A stretch of DNA of 64,000 bases from Amoebidium appalachense (GCA_963693365.1 CAVNZM010000015.1:1550001-1614000); one strand, 5' to 3'. Positions 48,403-63,797 are shown, counted from the stretch's first letter. Made by a program: numbers and translations. The notes: a model not told the origin generated them from the sequence alone.

Positions 48403-50780
48403 CTGAAAAAGCCACACACTAAAGTGGCCTGTCCTCCCCATGTGTCCGCGTTCATGCACCACCCTAAAGTGTATGCGTGTCGACGGGTTGTGGATGCGGG
48501 GTTGGGTAGGGGTGTGTGTGCGTGTACGTGCGTCCGTGCGTGCGTGCGTGTGTATGCTTGTGTGTGTGCTCTCGTGTGTTTGTCTGTGAGTGCACGTATG
48601 TGAGCAAGCAGGCACGTCACGTGTATGGGTGCCATACACTGGTGTGCGTGTCTACGCACGTGTTGGTGGGTGTGCGTGGCCTTGCGTGCGTGCGGCTGCC
48701 TGTGTGTGTGCTTCTGTGCGTGTGTCGCTTTCTACGTGACCTTAAACATAGGCCTAGGCTCGCTCGGGTTGTGCGGTCGGGTAGCTTCTTCCCCTATAAG
48801 CAGTAGCTATGCGAAACGTCAACCTCTCATCGCTACAACAGCAATACAGGATAGCAGGGGAGGGGTTACTTATTTACTGCCTGATTGAAAAACTATTAAC
48901 GTGTATCTATGTGTGTGTGTATGTATGTATGTATCTCTTTGCTTGTTAGCTGTGGCAATGGTTTTAGGCTTCAAAACCTCTAGTTATTTAAAAGACTCTT
49001 CGATGGGTTTCTGTTCACTTTGTGCCCTCCGGACGCGTGAAAGCAACTTGTTGGTGTGCACTCGCACGCACACTGAGCAATAAAACTGCCTACGTACTGG
49101 AATGTGAACACATATATGTGTGACTATTATCCAATAGAAATACGGTTGTATGATGACTGTGATAAAGGCGCCGTCGCCGCCGTCGCGCCGCGTGATGAAT
49201 GCGCAAATGTTACCATCAGGATGTACCTAATCAATATAGCATTTATATATCGCTCTAGCCGCAAAAATGTTTTCTCCAATACACAAATATTTATAAATTC
49301 CCTTTTTTATTTAATAATGAAACCTTCTTATAACATATTCGTCTTATGTTTGCCTTATGGAAAAGTCAATGATTAGGTGTGAAATACATATTTATTAGTC
49401 GGGCTCACTCTCAGGGACGATAGACCAATCCGGTTACGAAACCAAAGGCTCCCATTTGCCGGATTCCGCGGGAACGGATTCTCGTCAAAAAACTTGTCAC
49501 GGACACCGTTTATGTCACTGAAACTTTGAGGCAGTCAACGTACGTCTGACATGAGAAACTTTGAGAAAGTGATGTGATGTCCCAAAGTGAGGCAGGGCTG
49601 TGGCGCATTGGTGGGGGCAGATTGTAGGTGGTACATGAGGAATGTGTAGCAGTTCTGCAGAGACGTCGACAGCTCAGTAGGCTCCGGCTCTCTTTTTTTT
49701 TCCATGTAGAAACGAGAACGATATTTAAAAAAAAGAGCTCAGCCAACGAAAAAAAAAAAAAAAAAAAAAAACTTCAAGGCTCTGCTGGCCTCGGGCTCTA
49801 ATTAAGCGTAATACAGAATGTGACTCTGAATACATGCTAGCTTCACTAATATTAATAATGCTGCAATGTAGCAGCTTTCATTTAAAAAGATAACCCCATG
49901 TGTATCAAATAGTGTGGACCTATCACGGTGACCGTGTGTGTGTGTGCACACGTATGTATACCTGTGCCACGACGGACGTCAGTGGTGCGCACGTGCGCAG
50001 GCGTGTGCCACGGCGTGCTGCTTTACGTGCCTTTGTGCGCGGTCGCATTGAATACGTGGTTGCCACAGCTCAGCGTGCATGTATGTGCGCATATAATGCC
50101 ACGGTGACCCCAGTGGCACGATGTTACACAACAACGCCGCGTCGGTGTACATGTCTGAAAGGGTACTCGCATTCCATACATGTGCTATGCAGCTGTGACT
50201 CAAACTGGTGGCTGGGAGTGAGTTGTTGGAAGTTCTATGGCCCAAGCTGTGCAGGGTGCCAGATATATAGGTCTGACAGTCTGTGCAGGTGTGTGTGTCA
50301 ATCTTTGTGAAGTTCAGGGAACGTTCGTTCTACGCGGCAGCAACGTGACTGTTATATACTTGTGCTTTCAACAGATTACCTGCAAAGATTTTCGAACACT
50401 ACTTGTTTTATATATTGCTGCAGTGCCTGAACATCGGAACACCTGGCCCATGCCTGCGGGCCATCCATATTCAATGATCATTCATTGATGTCACCGGTCG
50501 GCTTGCCTGAACTTAGACACGGTACAACACGGGGTACAAACTCACACAAGTCGCACGGCACGGTCACGTAGTACTGAGGAGGTCTCCCGGATTTTGTTTC
50601 TCGGTTTTTAAGTTGCCAAGAGAATATCATAGCAATGTGCAGAGCCCTTGAAATTTGTTTGGGCTCCTTCAGTAACGGTTAGTTGGGGCCGGTAGGCTCC
50701 TTTCTACTCCACGAGATCAAATAGAAGTAGGGTTCGAAAGATCCGGACGTGGAGGGGGGGAGGTGAGGGAGGCCGGGGTA
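48403..50780. other. Intergenic region, no gene seen
   Basis: A pyrimidine stretch and CAG at 48403-48410 (minus strand) next to the ATG of the HR1 gene suggest a 5'-UTR intron. 48500-48730 is GT-rich, 49750-49771 is an A run. Open frames such as 49900-50310 start at GTG and are not convincing. GAAACTTTGAG is repeated at about 49519 and 49555. Confidence 0.5.
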
Positions 50781-50798
50781 GCTGCGAACAATGCGATT

Positions 50799-51016
50799 TG
50801 ATTGGCTAATGGGAGGAGGGTAAACGATAAAAACGCTTTTGCCCAATCGCTGATACGGATTTTGAAGAGCAAATAAGTGGGTGTTTATAGCCCCGATAAG
50901 GAACGGAGAACGGATACCGGGGTTAAATACTGTAATTTGAACTTTTAGGGTACAAAGTTTGACTATCTTGGGGGTCTCTAAATGCGATTGGACAATTTGC
51001 GCCCATCTCGGTACCA
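50799..51016 (+). promoter_or_regulatory. CCAAT/ATTGG motifs upstream of the signal-peptide exon
   Basis: ATTGG near 50801, CCAAT near 50845, ATTGG near 50989 and CCAAT near 51011, within 420 bases of the ATG at 51212. No TATA box is evident. Confidence 0.35.
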
Positions 51017-51211
51017 ATTGTCTAGATCGTTGCGCTGTTTGCAGCGAGCGCGGCAATGCGTTTTGGGCAGCTATGGCACGTTACCACCCAGTAAAATGTT
51101 ACGGGGGCACTCAGTAAACGTACTGAAACAAACCAAGCACACTTCTTTTCAAAAGTACTTCGCGTAGCCACGTAATTATAACGGCGTTGTTGAGTCATTT
51201 GCCCACACAAT

Positions 51212-51298
51212 ATGGGTTCCCGCAAGGTTGGTTCTGGTGGTGGAATGAGGACCTGGCCGGTCGTTCTGCTCCTGTTTACTGTCGCCCTGGGTGCACAG
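51212..51298 (+). CDS. First exon of a secreted or membrane protein (signal peptide), partial
   Basis: ATG at 51212 begins 29 codons with a basic and Gly/Ser start, then the hydrophobic core WPVVLLLFTVALGAQ, and stops at CAG|GTGTGT, a good donor in phase 0. A C run follows inside the intron. The next exon is not certain: an AG at about 51696 opens one frame that stops after 28 codons in phase 0, and a different frame stays open longer (LDYLREGHEPPAPSSRREP) but needs another phase. The product is unknown. Confidence 0.6.
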
Positions 51299-51309
51299 GT
51301 GTGTACTAA

Positions 51310-51310
<1 letters not shown>

Positions 51311-51366
<56 letters not shown>

Positions 51367-51400
51367 TACTCCCCCCCCTCCCCCCACCCCACCCCCTCTC
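51311..51400. repeat. C run of about 55 bases
   Basis: C homopolymer at 51311-51366 followed by C-rich DNA, in the intron after the signal-peptide exon. Confidence 0.95.
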
Positions 51401-51479
51401 TTCCTGTCCCAAATTTAAACGCCCAAAGCTTTCCCCGCACACGTACCTCCTAGTTTCTCGCGACAGGAACCGTGACACA

Positions 51480-51489
51480 TACACACACA

Positions 51490-51540
<51 letters not shown>
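51480..51540. repeat. (CA)n tract
   Basis: (CA)n with one AAAC interruption; further CA/CG-rich DNA extends to about 51670. Confidence 0.9.
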
Positions 51541-51542
<2 letters not shown>

Positions 51543-51775
51543 CACACACACGCACACACACACATGTACATGTGCACACTGTGATACACATAGGAACACA
51601 CACACGCACACACGTGTACACACATGAGCACATGCACACACACAGGACGTGGATCACAAACACACACACTCTTCAACATTCGTTTTCTCATAACAGTTTT
51701 GGATTACCTGCGCGAGGGGCATGAGCCACCGGCCCCATCTAGCAGACGGGAGCCCCGCATTCGCCTGCCAGTATC

Positions 51776-51990
51776 TTTGATTATAACAGTTGAATCTCAA
51801 ACCGGCCCGGGCTGCAAGCCGGTACCCCGCACAACCTGGGTCAGTGATCATGAACTGACATCCAAAAACTCACTCACAGTGCACGGTTAGTTAATTATAA
51901 CAGTTGAATCTCAAACCGGCCCGGGCTGCAAGCCGGTACCCCGCACAACCTGGGTCAGTGATCATGAAACATCCAAAAACTCACTCACAG
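51776..51990 (+). repeat. Tandem duplication of a ~115-base unit with exon-like borders
   Basis: TTATAACAGTTGAATCTCAA, then ACCGGCCCGGGCTGCAAGCC and the CCGCACAACCTGGGTCAGTG segment, occurs at 51779 and again at 51895 with almost no change; the following AAAAACTCACTCACAGT is shared too. Each copy begins after a TTATAACAG acceptor-like site and contains CCTGG|GTCAGT, a donor-like site. Confidence 0.85.
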
Positions 51991-51999
51991 TACACATGA

Positions 52000-52480
52000 C
52001 CAACGATTTGAGTCACAGCCGCAGGCTACGCATTAATGAAATCCTGTCATCATCTCACTGCATCATAGCGTCATGGATTGTTGTGATGCCAAATAAGGTT
52101 AATTGATAAGGTCAAAGGTATGCAAGTTACTGCATTCACATTGGATAAAAGTCGTGTAGTGCGGTTAACGAATGAGGGCAAAGTGCGGGCTCAAATGCTG
52201 ATTGGAGAGCACCCAAATCAAGTGACGTCACATGTGCTATGGCCGACGCCCGGCTGCGCATGCCCTGGTATCATCGATGTTGTGAAAGTTGGTGCTTTAG
52301 CAGCAGCTACGGGCATGTTTGGTTATTTACCTTTAGCCTGCATGGATAGTCGCAACGATTTCAGAGTTTGATCATTTTATAATACCCAAGTTTTGGCCAC
52401 AAGCTGGAAAGTCAATGGTCCTAAAATCAAAAAATCTAAGCACAAATTGCTGTGAATTGTTCAAAATCTGTAATTAAACC
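52000..52480. other. Unique region, no confirmed gene
   Basis: Contains an 83-codon open frame from the ATG at 52120, without other support, and a perfect TGACGTCA at about 52223. Confidence 0.4.
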
Positions 52481-52484
52481 AACC

Positions 52485-52683
52485 ACCGCTTCTTCCATTT
52501 TAGCGTCTGGGCGCTGACCAGTGACCACCCGAGAGCCACATTTCTCGAATGCGTCTCACCAATCAAGAGAATCTATCAAATTGTGTCACATGCCGATGTC
52601 GACATACGAGTGATACGACTTTGTGTACAGAATGACGTCACCAATGTGGCTCTTGGCCCAGCTGCTAAAATGGAAGTAGCGGT
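52485..52683. mobile_element. MITE-like element with 28-base terminal inverted repeats
   Basis: 52485-52512 and the reverse complement of 52656-52683 agree at 25 of 28 positions (shared CTTCCATTTTAGC and CTGGGC), and AGAGCCACATT is repeated in inverted form just inside. Total length 199 bases, no coding capacity. No clear target-site duplication. Confidence 0.75.
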
Positions 52684-52758
52684 CGTTGCTTCAATAGTTA
52701 CGTTATGAAAACTCATTATAGTTTATCTCCTTTTCTTGGTGCTAAGTAGAAATTTTCG

Positions 52759-52948
<190 letters not shown>

Positions 52949-53251
52949 AATTGTGTATTTTGGATATTTAAATTTTGACTCCAAGTATAGTATTTATGCC
53001 TCCTATTCCGTGCTCCTATTACATGTGCATTACCCAGGGCCGATGCTGGCCCCTGGCCCTGGGCCATGCATAATCAGATGATGCATTGCTGGCGATGCCT
53101 CGCGGACCAATAACATTACGCGCTTGTACCAATTTGGAATTCCAGGATCTTGTATACCAACGATACAAAAACGAAGAGTGCGAAGACGGTCCGTAAAGAG
53201 TATCTATTGCCCCCGTATAATGTACATATACAGAAATTCCACTCATTGATA

Positions 53252-53254
<3 letters not shown>

Positions 53255-53296
<42 letters not shown>
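53255..53296. repeat. (TA)n tract
   Basis: About 21 TA units, the only long (TA)n in the window. Confidence 0.95.
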
Positions 53297-53300
<4 letters not shown>

Positions 53301-53856
53301 CACATATACGTATACCAAGTAAACTTGGGGGGAAATTTGTCATTCGATTTCAAGGTGACAAAGCCCTGAATGCCCATGTTCTCCCTAGTTGTCCAAGGTG
53401 CGTATTCCCTCACCGCTTCCTGTGTATCTTTCCTGAGTTATCTCAGATCATGCCCGGTCAGCGCAAGTAGAGTAACTATTGCTGTAGAGTGATGGTAGAG
53501 AAAACTTTTCTTTTTGCAGAAAGGGAAAGAGAGTTCAAAAAACATGTAGTCCTTTTTTTTGGGTGGGTTTACTATGCAGACATCTTTTGCGGAGGCGAGC
53601 GAGATAGATTTGTATGGATTGCTGGTATATCTAGGCAGCCCCAAAATCTCAACTTCCCGACCGTTGTCTCAAAACCAAGGGCAAGGCTCAAAACGAAACC
53701 AAAATTCTTCAAAGGTGCGAGGTGGAGGTCTTCGTGAGTCAGCCACTGGTACTACACACGGGTGATGAGGGTAAACCTCTGTTATACAGGGTGCACTTTT
53801 CGAAAACAAAGGCCTATGAACCGGTGTTAGGCCTACCACCTACTGAGGCGGTGTCT

Positions 53857-53894
<38 letters not shown>

Positions 53895-54414
53895 AAAAGG
53901 GACGCCTGAGTAGATGTAAAAACGTCGCACGTGCGGCAACACGTCAGTACGTGTTAGGTGTTAGGCATTATTGTGCAGTGTCCTAGGCTTACATATACGT
54001 GTTACATATATTTGCTCGCATGAGGTCGAGTCTCAGTGCTTCGAAGCAAACTGTAAAATCTCGCAATTGCAAGTGCCCACACCCTTTCAACAAGATTATC
54101 CACTACTAGTTCTCCATAAAACCCAAGTTTACGGGGCTTTTATCAGAGTGTGCTGTTTATTCATGTGTTATAACAGCTATCTGCACAGTATAGTGGCAAT
54201 TCAATCACAGCAGGAAATTTTTTATATGTAATTATAATACTCCACTCCGTACACCTTTATCACACACCCTAGTCACATGGTCATTGCGAAGACAGATCTA
54301 GACCAGCTTGGGAATATGATGTACAGTGAAATTCGCAACATACGCTTGAGAGTTGTGACCACTACATCACAAGACTGGTATTGTCTTGTTATCTATTAGA
54401 ACCAACCATCATAG
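53297..54414. other. Intergenic region, no gene seen
   Basis: Unique DNA with a T run at 53860-53890. Short open frames only. No TATA box was found near the gene that starts at 54415. Confidence 0.5.
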
Positions 54415-55905
54415 ATGCCCATTTATGTTTATAAATTATGCCCAATGGGTGAAGCAAGTGACTCAACCATGCAGAAACATGAAATTGCCACACCAGGTCA
54501 TGGCTTGACGGCGGCGCCACCTGAAGATCCCATTGCCAACAAACACAACGAACAAGAAAATCCAACGCTTCCCAAAAGCCCAAAGACAGCGCATCTCAAC
54601 GACACCAAAACACGCATGTTTATAACAGCCGCCAATAATACGGAAAACATCGTCAGCGTCGCAATCGACATCTCGACTGAGAGCTCCGAAGGCCCCCATC
54701 CCCAATCCGCACGCGAACTACACAGGCTAGCCACAGAGGCGACCCGGTCGGAATTGCCCAAAAATACCGTTCATGAATTCGGTGCCGCGTACCAGAAACG
54801 GAGCTTCATTGCGTTCTTTTGCATCTTGTTTTTCCTGTGCATGTTCGAGGGGATCTTCCTCTACAAGAACTACCGAATCACCAATGTTGCACCCGTAGTG
54901 CGCGTACTTGAGGCGGGAGTCGTGTTAGCGAACGCAAAACAGGCGTTAACGGAAAACCAGAACAAGAGTTTTCCCGCTCTCTTTGAGAAAATCAACACAC
55001 TGCGGTCGGCGGCCGTTCATTTCAACAAGGAGGTAGCGATTGCGAAAGCGGAAGGGGACGCTGTGTGTAGGAACGAGCTTATTGCTTGGACTTTTCACTT
55101 CTGTCTACTGGCTGGGGTATGCGGTCTCGCGTTCCGGTACCGAATGCACAAGGTTGTAAAATCGAGGGGTATCCCGTATCTAATCCAGGTATTTCTGTCG
55201 ATTGTTTGTTGGTATATCTCGGTCGCGGTGCTCGACGCCTTTTTCAACATATATCCGTTTGAATTTCCAGACGCGATGGATATATCTAAGGAGGCGGAAC
55301 TGATGGCGACGGGGAAGAGGATGTTGGATATGACATACGGGTTCGAGATAGTCGGATTTTACAGTTTTTTCCTGTTTATCAAGTCGTTTATCCAACGTCA
55401 GCGGATAATGTACTATCTATTCAACAAACCCCTGCAGCTTGACGGGCACAAAATTAACCCGTTGAAACGACTGCCTATTACTATGTTGCTCCTTTCGCCG
55501 ATTGTTCTATCGTATTCTATATGGAGATTTTATTATGACGCCGCTAACAATTTGGTCCCCGTGTCGCTTATAGCCCCCTTTGTTCTTTTGTGGTTGTTTT
55601 CCGGTTGGTTTTTCTTCTATAGCTACAAGACGCGTAAGGCGCACATGCAGTTTAGCGATTATTATTTTAATTTGAGGATAATTGTGTTCAATTGCCTAAT
55701 TTGGCAGTTTCATATTCTGTGGGTGACTTTCCACACCAACGATCTCTTGCGTTCTATTGGGTGGTCTGTTTACGGGCGAATATGCACAAGTTTGTGTTTG
55801 TTGGATTTATGTGCGTGCCAGCTCATTCAACTGAGGTCAAACGTAACGAAAACGTGGGTTACGCACACATTTAGCTTCCGTACTTTCTCTTCATATACCA
55901 CGTAA
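54415..55905 (+). CDS. Multi-pass membrane protein of unknown function, single exon
   Basis: An open frame of 496 residues from ATG 54415 (later Met at residues 11 and 19 are also possible starts). Residues 1-125 are polar and probably cytosolic, rich in Thr, Ser, Asn, Pro and Glu. A hydrophobic segment at about 131-150 is followed by a soluble, helix-prone stretch (151-218) with Glu/Lys/Ala. Then come about seven more membrane segments near 222-241, 255-277, 309-325, 353-371, 381-403, 419-438 and 449-471. The loop near 280-305 is acidic. The number and spacing recall GPCR-like or Wntless-type proteins, but I see no signature and do not assign a family. AATAAA at 56290-56295 may end the transcript. 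Confidence 0.85.
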   Translation: MPIYVYKLCPMGEASDSTMQKHEIATPGHGLTAAPPEDPIANKHNEQENPTLPKSPKTAHLNDTKTRMFITAANNTENIVSVAIDISTESSEGPHPQSARELHRLATEATRSELPKNTVHEFGAAYQKRSFIAFFCILFFLCMFEGIFLYKNYRITNVAPVVRVLEAGVVLANAKQALTENQNKSFPALFEKINTLRSAAVHFNKEVAIAKAEGDAVCRNELIAWTFHFCLLAGVCGLAFRYRMHKVVKSRGIPYLIQVFLSIVCWYISVAVLDAFFNIYPFEFPDAMDISKEAELMATGKRMLDMTYGFEIVGFYSFFLFIKSFIQRQRIMYYLFNKPLQLDGHKINPLKRLPITMLLLSPIVLSYSIWRFYYDAANNLVPVSLIAPFVLLWLFSGWFFFYSYKTRKAHMQFSDYYFNLRIIVFNCLIWQFHILWVTFHTNDLLRSIGWSVYGRICTSLCLLDLCACQLIQLRSNVTKTWVTHTFSFRTFSSYTT

Positions 55906-56289
55906 ATTCGAGATTAAGGGGGTTTTACGGTTATTACGGGGTTTAACGTTGAGGTTGCAGCTGAATTTGCCATCACGTACTAGAATTTCTGTGTCTGAAT
56001 TTAAACGATCCTTTCCCCCTCACTCCTTTTTTTTTTGGATCTCTCAACCGTGTTGTAAATTTTGCTGATAGCGGGTGCAGGATATATACTGTACGAATAT
56101 GAATGTGATTTGATGATTGGTGACCCGTTTTCTTGCCGTATGAATGTAGCCTAGACGCACACACACAAACAAGCACACACACACGTCCTGACACACACAC
56201 GTACACATAGACACATACACACACACAAAAAGGCTTTGAGCGAAGGCATGTTATGTACATACACATTGATGAGTAACTGAATGTCGCCG

Positions 56290-56295
56290 AATAAA
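56290..56295 (+). terminator. AATAAA polyadenylation signal
   Basis: Perfect AATAAA about 385 bases after the stop of the multi-pass membrane protein gene. Confidence 0.45.
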
Positions 56296-56506
56296 ACGAA
56301 ATACTACTCAAGTGATTTCACGGTTCACCCAGTCTTCTTTCAACAATATCGTTTGAACTGTTTTGATCAAGTCAAAAAATGGTTCTAAGAAATAGTTATG
56401 GTTCTTCTTGATGGCGGTGTGCGGTGAGGGTCTAGTGTGTGTGTGAGAGAAAGAGACTGCATTCAGGGATAGGGACGGAAGTAGTGGAGGTGTCGCGGTG
56501 GTGATG

Positions 56507-56601
<95 letters not shown>

Positions 56602-56780
56602 TGTGTGTGTGCATTTCTGTGCGTGCTCGTGCGTGCTGGTGCGCGCGCGCGTGTGTCCGGGAAGGGGAGAGCCGGGGGGAAGGGGGGGGGGGGGAGGGGG
56701 GGAGGGGGGGGAAGGGGGGGGGGGGGGGGGGGGGGGGGGCGGGAGGGGAGGGGGAGGGGGGCATGGGGGAGGGGGCAGAG
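56507..56780. repeat. (GT)n then G-rich DNA
   Basis: (GT)n at 56507-56597 and G runs to about 56775. Confidence 0.95.
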
Positions 56781-56914
56781 CCATATGGTAGGTCAATTTG
56801 CCACACAAAGGTGCACACCAAAAATACCATTAGATAAATATTATGTTGCAGATGTTCCACTTCACTTATGTCGTGCACCTAGGTGCATGCTAATAGATGC
56901 CACTGATATACATC

Positions 56915-57662
56915 CCCCCCCCCCCCCCCCCCCTCTCCCCCTCCCCCCTCCCTCTCCCCCCCCCCTCCCCCCATCCCCCCCTACTCCCCCACCGCCGGGC
57001 GCCCTCCCCGCATGCCACGTCCCGGCCTCCGTTTTCAAACACAAACAATTTGCAACGTCAGCTTCTAGTGTGTACATGAACAGGTCCAACAAATATGCAT
57101 ACGTGCATGCAGGCACACTCACACACGCAGCACACACACTACACCATTCAAACGATAGCATATTAACATGCTCACCCGCTCGAAAAACCTCAATTTTAGT
57201 TTTTAGCTCTCTTCCGTGCAGGAAAAAAAAATTGTGCGCACGAACACATGCCCTTACAATGTACAGCTTGAAAATATGTGCGTGCACACACACACACACA
57301 CACAAACATGACATGAAACATGCACACTGAGTGGCATATAACGAGCATACCCCTTATGATCACACATTTCGAAAATGTGTGTGTGTGTGCGCGCGCGCAT
57401 GTGGGTGTGTGTGTTCACACTCGAGCTCTGTGCGCACGGTATCATATCAAATATCTAATAATAGTAACCAGCCAGAAAAACGCACACACGTGCGCGCTTT
57501 TTTTTATTCGACAAATCCAGCCTTAAACTTTGGCAACTACCAATAGAGTAGTTTATTTAAATGATGACCCCAGTAACACCACCACCTTTGTGTTTTCACA
57601 AAAAGAGAAACGCAAACACATTTCCATGTGTTAGGTTATACTTTTGCTGTTTCAATAGATCG

Positions 57663-57697
<35 letters not shown>

Positions 57698-57790
57698 CCC
57701 CCACCTCCCCACCCGTCTCTCTCATCCCCCCACCCCCCTCCTTTTTTCCAACACAGCATCCCTTGCCCCTTCTTTTTTTATTTTCTAATC
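56915..57790. other. Intergenic C-rich and CA-rich DNA, no gene seen
   Basis: C-rich at 56915-56990, unique DNA at 57000-57280, short (CA)n and GT tracts at 57285 and 57378, C run at 57664-57696. Nothing coding is supported. Confidence 0.6.
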
Positions 57791-57793
57791 ATT

Positions 57794-57799
57794 TTTATT
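57794..57799 (-). terminator. AATAAA polyadenylation signal (minus strand)
   Basis: TTTATT on the plus strand, 32 bases past the stop codon of the membrane protein gene at 57831. Confidence 0.6.
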
Positions 57800-57830
57800 T
57801 AAATATTTTTTTTAAAAAAAGTCCCGAACC

Positions 57831-61147
<3,317 letters not shown>

Positions 61148-61332
61148 GGATGTGGCTACAGTGGGCACTAGAAGCAGCCGTCTCCACCTATGGGGATGGA
61201 GTGTTAAAATGGCAAATAAACTTTAACAATGTCATGTGTTACTGATGATTTCCATATAGTGCTGACTTTCCATTTAGAACATCAAGTGGGAATAGAGCGA
61301 CAAACATTTGAAAGGAACGAGATAAACATTTG

Positions 61333-62535
61333 CTAAAGAAGAAATGTAATGAAAATTTTAAATCCGTCGCTGAAAGTAATAAACATGTTGAAACCAAGGA
61401 GATCGAAGTAGGACAACTTTGGAACTAATGTAATCCAAAGCGATAAATCAGGTATCCCAATGATAGTTTTCTGACTACATTGGTATGTGTACGCCTGTGC
61501 CAAAAGGGTTGCAAACATCACAAACAAACAGATAAGACAAGACAAATAACCAAAAACGGCTAATCTAGTTTTCTCGCACGGGGGGAATACCCACTGTTCA
61601 TTGGTCAGTCTCACGGCCAGGGCCCCAGGCACGATAAACGATTTGAGGGCCGGGAAATCGATAAATTCACGCGATACCGCCCACGTCGCCCGCAGGTACG
61701 CCATGATTTCCGACGAATCAAATCCGGCCTTCAGAGCGCTGATGGCGGGTTTCAGCAGGGCCACGGCCTGAGTTAAAGTGACACCCTTTGCACGTGCGCT
61801 GTCCCAGTCGACTGATGTGATGTTGGTGGAGTTTGTCACCCGCTGTGTTGTTAAAAGAAGAGGGATTAGGGTTTTCGCGCACGTTCTGGGGAGGGGGTGG
61901 GGTGGGGGGGAAGAGGGGGGGGGGGGAGGGGGGGGGGGGGGGGGGAGGAACAAAAGGGGGTGGCGGGGGGAGGGGGGAGGGGAGGGAGGAGGGGGGGGGG
62001 GGGGGGGGGGGCATAGTGCTTAAGGCAGAAACTTTAAAGTGTGTGTAGACTTTAAAGTATGCGTAGACTTTAAAGTATGCGTAGACTTTAAAGTATGCGT
62101 AGACTCTAAAGTATGCGTAGGTAGAAAGGGTCAGGAATAGGTATGGAACGAACCTTGGTTCCCCCCTTCCCCCCCTCCCCCTTCCCCCCCCTCCCCCCCC
62201 CCCCCTTCCCCCTCTTCCCCCCCCCCTCCCCTCCCCCCCAACCCCCTTATACACATACGTACACGCACACATTCAACATCTTCTGTTGCTATTTTTAACC
62301 TGAATGGTTCTCAACACCAGGTACATTCCCCCCTAAGGCAAAGTGCAAACCACAAATACAGCTCATATCTTCGTTATGATTCGTTGTTCTTGTTTGTTTC
62401 CATAGCAACCACATACCAGAATCTCGTTTATGGTTGCCTGCGAGAGCATGGTGGGGTCTGTCGATGCCCAAATGAGTTTGAGAGCATCCCAGGTGAAGGT
62501 GGGAGAGTCCATGGCATTTTTGAGGTTGTACTGTG

Positions 62536-62588
<53 letters not shown>

Positions 62589-62678
62589 ATGTGTGTGTGT
62601 GTGTGTGCGTGCGTGCGTGTGCGTGCGTGCGTGTGCGTGCGTGCGTGTGCGTGCGTGCGTGTGTGTGTGTGTGTGTGT

Positions 62679-62766
<88 letters not shown>

Positions 62767-63188
62767 CAGTGTTTGGACTGGAGAGGGGAAATTTAAAATC
62801 TGTTGGAGAGTATAACATGTGCAGGGCGAGGGGAGGGGAAGGGGAGAGTGTGGGGGGAAGGGTGAAGGGGGAGGAGGGGGGGTAGGGGGGGGAAGGGAGG
62901 GAGGGGGGAGGGGGACAGGGAGGGACGTGGGCCGGGGGGTGGGGGGAGGGGGAGGGGGGGGAGGAGGGGGGGTGGGAGGGGGGAGAAAGAGACATAAACC
63001 CTAGGAGGAAGGAAAGAGAAATCTTGGAGATAAACTATTTTATGCATCTGCGAAACCCCTCCACCCACCCACCCACCCGACCCCCTCCCTCCCCCCTCTC
63101 CACTGTGGTTTTAAGAAATTGAAAGCCACCAGCTACTTCAGATTTGATATTGAACACTATGTGTATGCTGAAGATTGAAGTTTGCATT

Positions 63189-63279
<91 letters not shown>

Positions 63280-63797
63280 AATGGGTTCCCATGAGGGGAG
63301 AGGGGGGGGGAGGGTGTAGGGGGTGGGGGAGGGGTAGGGGGTTCGACTTTGATTGCTTAGTTTCAAAAACGACTAAAGAATAGTAGTCTTTAAAGTTTTA
63401 TTGCTCACCCACACGAGGTGTTCAGTTCCGGGCCACATGACGTTCTTTAAGCTGTCGGCGGTAGGGCATAGTTCTTTAAAGTATGTCCAGTTCGTGTTTG
63501 CTTGGAGGAAGATCTCGGCGGGGCCAGAGGCAAGGTTGGTGCTGTTCGGTGCAAAGATCTGTGTTGGATGGTTATGATGAGTGGAATTTCAGGAATGCTA
63601 GGTACATGTGCTTCTCGTTTGGGGGGTTCAAATTTATTGCACAAATGTGATGGTACATCGGAACCTGAGAATCTGAAGAGCTGTTACTTGTGTGCATCAC
63701 GGGTAGGGTGTGTAAAGTGCTGAACGCAGTTAACACATTAAGTATTTTCAAGTTTTCATTGGCAGGTGTGTGTACATGTCTGCTTTGCGGCATCAAC
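61333..63797 (-). CDS. Glycosylated extracellular/membrane protein, 3' part of a gene that continues beyond the window
   Basis: Exons 63665-63797 (less certain), 63409-63558, 62417-62536 and 61333-61842 join in phase 0 with GT-AG borders to about 213 residues after the first listed exon, ending at TAG 61333-61335. The extracellular part has several N-glycosylation sites (NSTN, NTNWT, NSTNIT), few Cys and amphipathic helices ([18 protein letters not shown]). One strong membrane segment ([19 protein letters not shown]) follows a VFPPCEKTR segment, and the last ~45 residues are partly hydrophobic. The 5' end, with any signal peptide, lies outside the window. Not recognised. It faces the same way as the tetraspan-like gene and is 186 bases upstream of it. 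Confidence 0.8.
61895..62015. repeat. G-rich intron block
   Basis: G runs at 61917-61945 and 61991-62011. Confidence 0.9.
62028..62125. repeat. Five-copy 18-base tandem repeat (ACTTTAAAGTATGCGTAG)
   Basis: Five units in tandem. The first has GTGTGTAG in place of ATGCGTAG and the last has CTCTAAAG in place of CTTTAAAG. Each unit contains the palindrome ACTTTAAAGT. It lies in the intron before the last exon of the glycosylated protein gene. Confidence 0.9.
62538..62765. repeat. (GT)n and (GTGC)n tract abutting an acceptor
   Basis: GT and GTGC steps from 62538 to 62765. On the sense strand this is (CA)n-CAG next to exon 62417-62536. Confidence 0.95.
63190..63278. repeat. (GT)n tract
   Basis: Pure (GT)n of about 44 units in an intron. 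Confidence 0.95.

Noticed and set aside
49900-50310. 136-codon frame with many Cys and Trp
   Set aside because: Starts at GTG, has no signal peptide, splice support or recognisable spacing; could be chance.
52120-52371. 83-codon frame from an ATG
   Set aside because: Length is ordinary for chance at this base composition and nothing else supports it.
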